Positions 43,566-54,338 of a DNA stretch of 64,000 bases are shown here, piece by piece. The position numbers were made by a program, and so were the translations under genes. The notes under the pieces are model-generated. The model saw nothing but the letters and a program-made list of their open reading frames with translations. It had not been told where the DNA came from and ran no database searches. Position 1 is the first letter of the stretch, and each line of letters opens with the position of its first letter. Source of the stretch: Scilla litardierei (taxonomy: Eukaryota; Streptophyta; Magnoliopsida; Asparagales; Asparagaceae); contig CM061140.1 of assembly GCA_030789695.1 (NCBI GenBank), positions 167,982,319 to 168,046,318 on the forward strand, in the 5' to 3' direction.

Positions 43566-46333
43566 AAAAAGCCACCTTGACCTCAAGGTGGGGAGTCTAG
43601 AAATTTCTGCAACATCACGTCCATGGACTCTCATGTGCTCTGGCAAATCCTTCCACTGTAGCAGAACCTCGCGCTCTCCCGTGCTCCCTCTACGAATCCA
43701 CATTCAACTCCTCAGGTTCCAACCTCACCTCCATATCAGATGTCAATGTCTCCGAAAGGGTGGGCGAAGGTGTGGTCTCCGAAAACATGACGAAGCTGCG
43801 ACACATGGAATACCGGGTGAATAACCGATCCTGTGGGTAGTCTCAACCTGTAAGCAACTGGTCCCACCCTGTTCTCGATATCGAAAGGTCCAAAATATCA
43901 TGGCGCTAACTTCTCATTCCTCCTGTGGACTAAGGATCTCTGCCTGTAGGGTCACAGCTTCATGTAGACCATATCTCCAACTGCGAACTGCACCTATGCG
44001 ATGAAGGTCAACCCGTGTCTTCATAACCTGCTGGGCTCTAGCCAGATGGAGCTTCAGCTTCTCCAAAATCTGATCCCTCTCTGCCGGTACTGCTCCACAT
44101 CTGATACTGGTGTCTCCTGCCCATAGTGCAATAAATGTGGGGGATCTCGACCATACAGAATCCTAAAAGGTGTCATCTAAGATGCAGTGTGATAAGATGT
44201 ATTGTACCAGTACTCCGCCCATGCCAGCCAACGAGCACACTCCTTGGGATTTTCTGAAATAAAGCACCGTAGATAAGTTTCCACACTCCTGTTGACTACC
44301 TCAGTCTGACCATCTGTCTGCGGGTGGTAGGCTACGCTCCGCCTCAACACTGTACTCCGAAGCCTGAAAAGCTCCTGCCAGAATCTACTAAGGAACACCG
44401 TGTCTCTATCGGAGACAATGGACTTTGAGAGTCCATGCAAACGAATGACATCTCTCAAAAATACCTCCGCCACCGATACTACGTTGTACGGATACCGAAG
44501 TGGTACAAAATGCATACTTGCTGAGGCGGTCTACCACAACAAATATGAGAGTATATCCACCCGACTTCGGCAGCCCGTCAATGAAATCCATGGAGAAGTC
44601 CTCCCACACCCGATCGGGCAAAGACAACCGCTGTAGTAATCCCTCCAGAGACATCGCCTGGTACTTGTGACGCTGACAAACGTCACACTCTGCAACCATC
44701 TGCGCCACATCCTTCTTCATTCCCTTCAAGTAGACCTCCCTCGCCAGTCTCTGGTAAGTCTTGAGGACCCCAGAATGTCCTCCTACGGCGCTGCTGTGGA
44801 ACTCCTGGAGTATGGTCGGTATATATGTCAAAAGTCCTCGGTAGAACCAGTCTCTCCCAATGTAGTAGCCGTCCATCATGCATAGAATACCTTGAGTACT
44901 CTGTAGATCCCTGCAATAGCGCCGCCCGTATGCCTGCCAAGCCCTGATCCTGCTCAACCTCCTGCTGCAGATGCTCCCAGTCCTAGAGTACTAAAACTGC
45001 CAGTGTTGCCAACTCTACCTCCTCTCGCCGTGAAAGGGCGTCAGCCGCCTTGTTCTCTAGCCCGTGACGATACTCAATCTCGAACCTGTACCCCATCAGC
45101 TTCCACAACCACTTCCGATGCAGCTCTGCTACCATGCGATGCTCTAATAAGTATTTGAGGCTCCTCTGATCCGTGCATACCAAGAAACTCCTCCCCAACA
45201 GATATAGCCTCCACTTCTGAATAGACATGACAATGGCCATCAACTCCCTCGCATAGACAGACCACAGTCTGGCTCTAGCGATCAATGCCTGACTGAAGTA
45301 AGCTATGAGCCGCTGATCCTACATCAATACTACCCCCAATCCATGTCCTGAAGCGTCCGCCTCTACCACAAAGGGTCTGAAAAAGTCTGGCAACGCCAAA
45401 ACTGGCACGGTGGTCATGACCTTTTTCAAGGCCTCAAATGCTATCGTCGCCGCCGCCCCCAAATGAACTGGTCCTTAAGTAGCTCGGTCAGCGACGAGGC
45501 GATCGTCCCATAGCCCTCTACAAATCTGCGATAGTATCATGTCAAACCCAGGAATCCCCTCAGCCCCCTCAGGGTGATGGGGTGCGGCCAGTCTATTATC
45601 GCCTCAATCTTTGCCCTATCTGCTGCCACCTTGTTTGCTGATATCACATGCCCCAAATAATCCACATGTGGCTGTCCAAATAGACACTTCTTGTTTGCGA
45701 ACAGCTAATGGTACTGCAGCTTCTGGAACACGACCTGCAAGTGGTCCAGGTGCTCCTCCAGGATACGACTGTACATCAATAGATCGTCGAAGAAAACTAG
45801 TACAAAGCATCGCAAGCAAGGGCAAATACCTTGTTCAACAAGACCTGGAAGATGGCTAGTGCGTTCGTCAAGCCGAAAGGCATGACTAAAAACTTATAGT
45901 GGTCCTCATGCGTCCTGAACGCCGTATTGAACGCCGTATTGGGCACATCTTTCCCCCGTATCCTGATCTGGTGGTAACCCGACTTGAGATCTATCTTGGT
46001 GAATATGGCTGCCCCATGCAACTCGTCCAGAAGCTCATCAATAACTGGTATGGGAAACGTATCTGGCACCGTCTCTTTATTCAAGGCTCTGTAGTCCATG
46101 CAAAAGCGCTAACTCACATCCTTCTTAACTAACAGCACCGGACTGGAAAAGGGACTCACACTGGGCTGTATCACCCCCGCATGCACCATCTCTGTCACCA
46201 TCCTCTGAATCTCGTCCTTCTGATGCTGGGAGTAACGGTAGGGCCTCACGCTGATGGGAGACATGCCCTCCTGCAGTACTACGGCGTGCTCGTGATCCCT
46301 TGACGGTGGAAGAATGTGCTCTCCAAGAATGTG
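43566..46333 (-). pseudogene. Ty3/gypsy pol: RT, RNase H, integrase, chromodomain-like end
   Basis: RT motifs are [31 protein letters not shown] and MPFGLTNA (46099-45797); the catalytic YxDD box reads [10 protein letters not shown]. RNase H lies at 45285-44983 (VYARELMAIV, CTDQRSLKYLLE, ADALSRR). The integrase has an HHCC finger (44830-44680, CDVCQRHK), the first catalytic Asp in DFSMDFIDGLP, then a frameshift and [10 protein letters not shown] with [11 protein letters not shown] (44515-44177). EVLLQWKDLPEH near 43660 resembles a chromodomain-type end. In-frame TAG codons replace expected Trp before [10 protein letters not shown] and before LFANKK. Stops and frameshifts are frequent between RT and RNase H. 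Confidence 0.88.
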
Positions 46334-47259
46334 CTACTCTCCACTGGCCTCAACGCCTCCTCCTGTCAGTGCATGTAACTCCACTAAGTATCCACCGCCC
46401 TCCGTCTGGAGGGTCCTCACCATGGTCTTCAGCGAGACCAGCACTCTGGATAGGCTGGGGTCCCTCAGTAATTTGGCTGCTCTCCCCTCCTCATGAAACT
46501 CCATCCTGAGCAGCTTCCAGTTCACTATCATCTCCCCCAACGTCTGCAGCCACGTCATGCCCAGGATAACATTAGTGCTGCCTAAGTCTAGAGGCAAAAA
46601 ATCTGTGATCACCTGTACCCCTGTAATGTCAGCGCCCCTGTATAAGGGCCGCGGGGCCCTGTCGATAAAATCCGGGGCCCCGCGACCCTGAGGGGGCCGC
46701 CGGACCCGCCAAGGGCCTGGGCCCCCTCGCCGTGCCCAGGTGGGGCTGGGGGTGCGCACCCCTCCTGATATCCTGGGGTCTGCAGGGAGTTGGGCAGTCT
46801 CCCGCGACCCCCCATCACCTTGGCGTGCCTCTTGGGAACGGCGGCTAGGTCCGCCGCCCCCTTCCTTACTTCCTCCGCTTTCCGGCGTATTTCATCTCGA
46901 TAATTTTCCATCCACAGGTCTCCATCTTCCTCCTCGTCGTAATCCTCCTCGTGGACGAGATCCGCGTCAAAAAGCTCCTCCTTTTCCTTCCCCTTGCCCA
47001 AAGGTGACGCTTTTATCGCTGATTTAAGGTTCCCATCACCTTTTCCATCCTTTCCCACGTTGGCCGCCAATTGAAAAATCAATTGCGCAAATTGTTCTTC
47101 TTGCTTCTCTTGCCTCGCCGCCAATTTTTCAACGGAAGCCGTCAATCTCGTTATAGCTTTCTTGTTCCCCGTCAACGATTTCTTTACCACATCGATCTCG
47201 CCGTTGAACTTCTCCTGCAATTTATCGATCTTGTCCTTCGATCTTGTCGATGCCGCCAT
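46334..47259 (-). pseudogene. Gypsy Gag N-terminus joined to protease remnant
   Basis: The frame from 47259 starts MAASTRSKDKIDKLQEKF, homologous to the Gag at 34637, and includes an acidic linker and MENYRDEIRRKAEE. The capsid core and zinc knuckle seen in the related element are missing. After a Gly/Pro-rich stretch the second frame (46759-46334) carries the end of an aspartic protease (DFLPLDLGSTNVILGMTWL), without the catalytic DSG segment. About 1 kb of gag and the protease start therefore appear deleted. Confidence 0.78.
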
Positions 47260-47269
47260 GGATCGTTAC

Positions 47270-47284
47270 GTACTCTGATATGAA
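47270..47284 (-). promoter_or_regulatory. Primer-binding site (degenerate Met type)
   Basis: On the minus strand CATATCAGAGTAC follows the 5' LTR by a few bases and resembles TGGTATCAGAGC with changes at the start and near the end. Confidence 0.5.
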
Positions 47285-47286
47285 AT

Positions 47287-47644
47287 TGATAGGAATCAAG
47301 CAAAACTGAAATTATATTGATCAAAATAGCGAATAAAAGATAAATTGGCTACAATTCTAGGGCAACCACCCTCCCAAGCCGCCGATAAGCAAGGACGTCT
47401 GCACTCTCCTAAGATCTCTCGAAGAACTCTTGAAGAACTCTCACAAAATATCAATAATAAGCATAAAAAGATCAATGACGGCTAGCCCTAGCTCAAGAAT
47501 AAACTCCCCCTATAAACCATTTCAAGTTTGCCATTAAAATATTAATAAAGAGAAAGGGATCGAAAACGCCCCTAGGGGTGCGGCTGGACTTGCGCGCGCG
47601 GCTGGGTGCGGGTGCGGCGTCTTTGGTAGGTGCGGATCCCATCA
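47287..47644 (-). repeat. 5' LTR of the pol-bearing gypsy element
   Basis: 358 bp. On the minus strand it starts TGATGGGATCCGC and ends GATTCCTATCA. The 3' LTR has lost about 5 bp at the corresponding end. Confidence 0.85.
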
Positions 47645-47799
47645 CTAACCTGCTTACAACTTAAGCATAATAATAAAATTATCAGGTTTAAGTTACAAGA
47701 AAGCAGGTCGAGATCCAACCCGCTTCTTATATAAGTTGGGTTAAGGCTTGCCCTAACCAAACTCGACTCGTTCTTTCTCAACGCCAGCAGCAACGGGGC

Positions 47800-47855
47800 A
47801 TCCGAATGAAAGTAGGTGTGGTCCCTATAGAGACCACGCCTACTTTCATTCGGAT
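47800..47855. repeat. 56-bp near-perfect palindrome
   Basis: The two 28-bp halves match as inverted repeats at 26 positions, centred on CTATAG. In RNA of the plus strand the first mismatch becomes a G-U pair. There is no loop in the DNA palindrome. It lies outside any recognised transposon, 155 bp from the gypsy LTR. Confidence 0.95.
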
Positions 47856-50248
47856 ATCCTCGTTTTTTATCTAATCTTTTCTAGCATTTTCACGCATCCA
47901 CCACAAAATAATTAAAATTAAAAAAAAATTAAAGAAATAATAAAACATGCAGCAAATATAGTTTTTTAAGTTGAAGAAAAGAGCATTTCCATCCAAAAAA
48001 ATCATGTGACATACAAGTGATAAGATTTAACGGTCAATTGACGGCAGGTAGGTTGGAGATATTTGAATTAAGTTTTTGCTATTTTTACGGAATTTTGAAA
48101 GTGCATGGTAGTTTTGAAATAATCAATTCATGTTTATGGTATTTTAGAGAAATTTGGCCTTTCTACAAGGTTGCAGCGTAAAAGGTTTCAAAAGGTTCTA
48201 AATTAAACACATACCATTTGAAATTTTCAAAAGTGATTATTTACTCCCATGTGATTTGTCTTTCCAAACAATACTCAAGGCCCTCCCATATTGCCCGCCT
48301 ATGCCCAAGCCAGCTGATATCTGACATAATTAATTTGCCACAAAAGCCTCGATATAATAAGAATCATGTTTGCATAATGTATGTGGCCTTATCCCTTAAA
48401 CTTGCAACAAGACCAACCTTGCAAAAAAAACAAATTCAAAGCCCGACTGAATTTAAGATTTTAAACTATGATAATACTTCTATTTGTTTACTAGCCATTT
48501 TGCATGGACACAGCTATGCTGATACAACACGCTAAGACTTGATAAGTTGTTAAACCACATAGGATACGTTTGTCTGACATGTGTAACCAATACAACACGG
48601 TTTCACAATAGAAGTGGTCATGTTATATATTTTATTAGGTATCCCGTCGATCTTACAATTAGATCTGTTCGTATTAAATCTAGATATGGATCTTTAAAAA
48701 ACTTTTTTTAAAACCTGCAAAAAATAACTGACTATACATGGATATGACTTAAGTAACTTAACCCCGCAAGACAATATGTAAACCATCACCGTGTCATGTT
48801 ACTCACGTCTAAAATTATTCTTTGTAAAGACTGAAAATTTATTGGGTTTTTTATGTGCCACCCTAAAACCTGTTGTATTTTGATATTAACCCCCCCCCCC
48901 CCCCCCCCCCAACAAAAAAAAAAGGAATTTTTCTGTCATAAGTTCTTAAACCTCTTCCAATCAATCAAGTTGTTTGAAAACCCCACCCGAAGTTAGTTGT
49001 GGTTAGAATTACAATAGCGTAAAATCAAAAAGGTAAAAATACCCTTTAATGTAATATTAAGGCATGAGATCAAGAAGAAGAAAGGGGGAAAGATTGTAAT
49101 CTAAAATTGAAGAAACTTTGGGGGGAGAGAATGGATGAACCAAATGTGGGAAAAAGATACTGATGGATCAGATTGATGGTGTCTTCATGGAGGACTCAAT
49201 GAGTTAAGAGTATATGGTAGGGTATTTTATGTTGGATTTGGAAAAATGGTAAAATTTAAATTTATAAGCGATAATTAATAATTTCTAAAATTTTCAGTCA
49301 ACTTAAAGTATAGGGATTTGTTTTAAACACCTTCAATGATTAAGGGGATTAATATAGAATTATGCATCTTGGAGGGGGAATGCAAACTTAATGAATTTTT
49401 TTTGGTTTTTTTGTTTTTTTTGTTTTTTTTTTGTTTTTTTTTTTTTGGGGGGGGGGGTATTAAAACCCCTAAATATGTGCCAAACAATATTGTCAAATTT
49501 CTAATTGATGAAGTCAGGAGGAGAAAAAGAATAAGAACAATAAATGATTTTGTATAATCCAACAATGGATTTTGATAAATCACGCCGGTTGGACGTGAGC
49601 ATAAATTTCGAACCTTTGGATGCTGATATAAATTCTGCAAATTTGATGAGAAAAAACATATTAAATTTCTAATTGATTCTTAACAAAAGTTAGAGGATTC
49701 ACAAAAAAGGAGAAAGAATTTGGATATCCCGACACTAGAATTTGATTAACTATAAAGATGGGACTTGAGCATTTCCAAGTTTCTTGATGGAAAATGTTTG
49801 GATGCAAATATATAGATCCTACAAATTTATACTGGATATGTAATGAATCATGTCCAATGTAGTAAAAATCCAACGCATTTCCACCATTGGTGTCTCAGTA
49901 TAAGTTGATATATGAGAATTGGATAACCGGAAACCTAACTGCAAATCAAAAGTACTGGTTTTGGATTTAGGTAAGGATCCTAGTCCTACATCCTACTTGG
50001 GTGGATCACAAATACTAAGATGAGACACACAAGTGTGATATGATTATAAAACGTACAGGGGATACATAATGTTGGTTTTTGAGTTTTCCATGGTAATTTT
50101 GACGGTGATCAAACATATTAGATATTAATAATTTCATGAGTGCAGATATAAATGATGAGCAAACATTCAAATGAAGGGAGAATAGAGCCAACAAAGACAT
50201 TGGATCTCAAAGGAAACAAAACAAAGGTAAAGTACATAATGTAATATT
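47856..50248. other. Intergenic, no gene seen
   Basis: AT-rich sequence between the gypsy and copia elements. It includes a 21-C run at 48890-48910 and a T-rich plus G-run at about 49397-49457. Open frames here are short and without recognisable domains. Confidence 0.45.
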
Positions 50249-50360
50249 TGTTGTAAACGTGGTGGCTATGGAGTCCATAGCCCTGTATTTATAGTAGTAT
50301 GGTTACATAATGGGTGGATACACACTAACGGATAGGCCCACCAAAAGCCCGTTTATAACA
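50249..50360 (-). repeat. 3' LTR of the copia element
   Basis: 112 bp, TGTTATAAAC to GTTTACAACA on the minus strand. It contains a perfect 19-nt inverted repeat, GGCTATGGAGTCCATAGCC (50264-50282). Confidence 0.93.
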
Positions 50361-50373
50361 CTTCCCCTTATCC
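50361..50373 (-). promoter_or_regulatory. Polypurine tract of the copia element
   Basis: On the minus strand GGATAAGGGGAAG directly precedes the 3' LTR. Confidence 0.8.
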
Positions 50374-50438
50374 ATCCATTGTTGTAAGCCGTGATGAACG
50401 CTTCAGGGTTCATAGAGCTTATCTGATCATGGGTCTAT

Positions 50439-50690
50439 GTATACTTCTGGATCCCTAAGTTTAAGAGTACTTGCCTCGTTAAAACCTTTGCCAAAGAAAA
50501 CCCAGTGGGAAAAACCAGTGGCTAAGGGAAAAGAGTACAAGTCTCTGTAACTTTACCTGATCGATGGATAACATCAGGGGTGGATACTTCTGGATACAGA
50601 ATTGATGTGGCTGCCTCGTTAAAACCTTTGCCTGGGGAAAACCCAGTGGGAAAAACCAGTAGCCAAGGAAAAAGAGTACATCACTACATT
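50439..50690 (-). repeat. Duplicated 3' non-coding module of the copia element
   Basis: TGCCTCGTTAAAACCTTTGC followed by AACCCAGTGGGAAAAACCAG occurs at 50472-50539 and again at 50612-50680, a tandem period of about 140 bp. The module lies between the RNase H stop and the polypurine tract. Similar CCTCGTTAAAACC...CCCAGTGGG sequence is, from memory, widespread beside plant copia elements. Confidence 0.8.
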
Positions 50691-50714
50691 AACTCCCCCT
50701 GATAAGTACAAGCT

Positions 50715-53700
50715 TCAGGCTTGTAAATCTCTCAACTGTCTCATCCCAATTCCTAGTACAAGTTTTCTACAGGTACTGCGAGGCAAAGCTTTAGTGAATA
50801 GGTCTGCCAGGTTGTTGCAAGACTGGATCTGCTGGATGTCGATCTGGTTGTCCACTTGCTGTTCATGCGTCCAGAAGAGCTTGGGGGAAATGTGCTTCGT
50901 CCTGTCACCTTTGATGTAGTCACCTCGTAGTTGAGCGATGCAGGCTGCATTGTCTTCATACATGGTGGTAGGTCCAAGATCTCCCGTCTTCAGGCCGGTG
51001 GTCTTGAGGATATGGTTGATGACTGATCGAAGCCAAAAGCATTCTCTACTAGCTTCGTGGATCGCAATGAGCTCGGAGTGGTTGGATGAGGTTGCTGTCG
51101 ATGTCTGCTTCACGGATCTCCATGAGATGACCGTCCCACCGTATGTGAACACGAAACTGGTCTGGGACTTTGCGGTATGTGGGTCGGACATGTATCCTGC
51201 ATCTGCATAACCGACCAAGTCGGGGGATACACCTTTCTTGAAGTATAGTCACATGTCCACAGACCCTTGGAGGTAGCGCAGAAGTTGCTTAACTCCGTTC
51301 CAGTGGCGCTTTGAGGGCGCAGAACTGTATCCGGCTAGTAAGTTAACTGCGAACGCTATATCGGGACGGGTGCAGTTTGCCAGGTATAGGAGTGCTCCAA
51401 TTGCACTTAAGTAGGGTACTTCAGGACCTAGTGTTTCATCCCCCTCTTCCCGCGGTCGGAAGGGGTCTGTGTCAACATCCAATGATCTAACGACCATTGG
51501 TGTGCTAGGCGGATGACATTTGTCCATTAGGAAGTTTTTCAGCACTTTCTTTGTGTATGTTGATTGGTGTAACAGGATTCCTTCGCTTAAGTGTTCAATT
51601 TGTAAGCCTAGGCAGAACTTCGTTTTGCCAAGGTCTTTCATCTCAAAAGTCTGTGTGAGACTTTTGGATATCTCACCTATCTCTTCAGGAGATCCGATGA
51701 TGTTCAGGTCGTCTACGTAGACGGCAATAATTACGAATCACGTTCCCTTTGCTCTTATAAAGATGCAAGGGCAGACTTCATTTGTTGTGAATCCTTGTTG
51801 CATTAGGAATTCACTGAGTCTGTTGTATCACATTCTACCTGACTGTTTTAGATCATACAGTGATCTCTGGAGTTTGACAGAGTAGACGTCCCGAGGTCTT
51901 TCTGTCATTTTTGTCGGTAGTTTGTATCCATCTGGGATTTTCATATAGATGTCCTTATCTATATTTCCATATAGGTATGCAGTCACAACGTCCATGAGCT
52001 GCATATCTACCTTTGTGGATAGGCCAATAATGAAACGGAAAGTGATCGCATCCATGACCGGGGAATAGGTATCGTCATAGTATATTCCTGGTCGTTGGGA
52101 AAAGCCTTGTGCAACAAGGCGCGCTTTATAACACACGATCTCATTATTCTCGTTTCTTTTTCTCACGAATACCCATTTATATCCCACAGGTTTAACACCC
52201 TTTGGTGTTAGGACTACATGTCCAAAGATTTTGCGCTTCGAGAGTGAGTCCAGCTCTACTCATATTGCCTCGTTCCACTTTGGCCAATCCTCTCTGCGTT
52301 TACATTCTGTTAGAGAGCGTGGATCGGTCTCATCGTCGTATTCAGTGACGTGAGTGGCAATAATGAGCGCGAAGTTATCATCGATGATTGTGCTTTTTCT
52401 GTCCAGTACCTCTCCAGTACGTACATAATTTAATGATATTTCTCCTATATTTTCCTCTTCAGGGGTTGTTAGGAGGGGAGAGGTAGCTGGGCTGAGCTCA
52501 GCATCCTGTGGTGGTATCGTTATTATTGCTCCAGGATTTTTCCTCTTTCGAGGGTTCTTATCTTTGGATCCTGGGGGTCGTCCTCTTTTTTGTTGAGGTA
52601 CGGCCGCTTCTGCTGCAGGTGGATTGCATCCATCTTTGGGTATGTCAATCCTAGCTGGCGTATTTGCAGCAGGGACGTGTGATCTGACAATCTTCTGGTT
52701 GTCAGTGAATTTGTCCGGTAAAATGTGAACTGTGTTTTGAATTTGAAGGATCTTCAGGATCTCGTCTTCACATTGATTTGTACGCGGATCAAAATGGGAT
52801 AAAGTCTTTGTGTCCCATGAAATGGTCTTTGAAGCTTCTGGCTTCTGTGTGTTAATGCCTAATTTGGGAAAAGTGCTTTCATCAAACTCACAATCTGCTA
52901 GACGTGCTTTGAAGGCGTCCCCCGTAAGGGGTTCTAGGTATCTAATGATCGATGGTGAGTCGAAACCAATGTAGATACCAAGACGCCGTTGAGGACCCAT
53001 CTTGGTTCTCTGCGGTGGTGCTATGGGGACATAGACAGCACATCCGAATATCCTCAAGTGAGATATCGGGCTTGTTCCCATATGCAAGTTGCATCGGAGA
53101 ATAAGATTGACTACCTGACGGTCGTAATCTTATTAGCGATGCAACGTGCAAGATGGCATGTCCCCATGCGCTCACCGGCAACTAGCATTGCATCAATAAT
53201 GGTCGGGCGATCCATTGTAGTCTCTTTATAAGAGATTCGGCTAACCCGTTCTGGGTGTGAACATGAGCTACAGAATATTCAACTTCTATGCCGGTTGCTT
53301 GGCAGTAGTCTAGGAAGACTTGTGATGTGAATTCCCCAGCATTGTCCAGACGCAATTTCTTGATCTGGTTGTCTGGGAAATGTGCCCGCAACTTTATAAT
53401 TTGTGCCAGTAGCTTTGCAAAGGATACGTTGCGGGTGGACAGGAGGCACACATACGACCATTTCGAAGATGCGTCAATCAGTACCATGTGGTACCGAAAT
53501 GGTCCACTTGCGGGGTGAATAGGCCCGCAAATGTCTCCATGTATTCTCTCTAGGAAGCTTGGAGACTCAGAGTCCACCTTCAGGGTGGATGGTCTCGTAA
53601 TCAATTTCCCTTTGTGACAAGGGGGACAAGGAGGTGCACCCTTCCGAAGTAGCTTCAGGCTTTTCGGGTTAATTCCACGGGATTGGGATATGATGCGACG

Positions 53701-54176
53701 CATCATATTCCTTCCAGTGTGTCCTAGTCTATCGTGCCAGAGTTTGAATTCTGGTTGATTATGGCACTTCTGGTGCTCGAGTGTGTTTGCTTCCATTGCT
53801 CTGATCCTTGTGTGGTAGAGACCCGACGGGAGTCCCTCAAAACGCTCGACGGTGTTTTTAGCACCGTTTTTATGAGACGTTACATATAGAAATTCTCTGT
53901 TTTGTTTGCTCACAGTCTCAAGGTGGTATCCGTTTAAGCGGATATCTTTAAAGCTTAACAGGTTTCTATGCGAGCTAGGGGAGAAAAGCGCATCTTTTAT
54001 AAGTAGTTGTGTTTTGTTGGGAGCATAAATTGTGCTTCCCCTGATCCTTCAATGATACCTGATGGACCGGAAATTGTATTTAGGGTTCCATCGTATTTAT
54101 TAATGCTTTGAAAAAAGCAGATGTCTTGGAGGATCGTGTGCGTAGAGGCACTGTCCACTAGGCATTTAAAGTCCAT
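50715..54176 (-). pseudogene. Ty1/copia pol: protease, integrase, RT, RNase H
   Basis: Starting at ATG 54176, MDFKCLVDSASTHTIL holds a protease active-site motif (DSA). Integrase follows (53913-53182: LWHDRLGHTGRN, CPPCHKG, HGDICGPI, LRLDNAGEF, QNGLAES), then its C-terminal part (53087-52260) with a basic GRPPGSKDKNPRKRK segment. RT (52250-51250) shows GYKWVFVRKRN, KARLVAQGFSQ, DVVTAYLYGN and VYVDDLNIIG. RNase H (51218-50715) shows GYADAGYMSD, ELIAIHEASRE and ADLFTKALP. Two frameshifts (near 54020 and 53130) and four TGA codons break the frame. It is otherwise well preserved, suggesting a fairly young insertion. Confidence 0.92.
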
Positions 54177-54338
54177 CTATTTTTAAGAGAAAATATCGCA
54201 GTATAAGGCACAAAAAAAGATATACTACTGATAATCAATTAATGTCTGGGAAAGTACTCCAACATGCTAGAAATAAAACAAGCAGATAAATAGTTTCTCA
54301 AAAGGAAAGCTACAATGCATAGAAAATAGATAATATCC
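54177..54338 (-). other. Gag-pol spacer with stops, possible intron relic
   Basis: 162 nt of AT-rich, T-rich sequence with several stops in the gag frame. It ends TTAAAAATAG directly before the pol ATG, which could serve as a 3' splice site. No clear GT donor stands at the gag end. It may be spacer, intron relic or decayed coding. Confidence 0.4.

Larger units (their letters stand above)
43199..47644 (-). mobile_element. Ty3/gypsy retrotransposon with pol, most of gag deleted
   Basis: LTRs lie at 47287-47644 (5') and 43199-43552 (3'). Flanks CCAAC (43194-43198) and CTAAC (47645-47649) match at 4 of 5. Reading on the minus strand, a Met-tRNA-like PBS, a Gag start, a protease remnant, RT, RNase H, an integrase and a chromodomain-like C-terminus follow in order, with a strong polypurine tract before the 3' LTR. 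The order RT-RH-IN and the C-terminal motif fit chromoviruses. Stops and frameshifts occur throughout, so it is inactive. It is related to the gag-only element at 34271 by LTR and Gag sequence. Confidence 0.88.
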
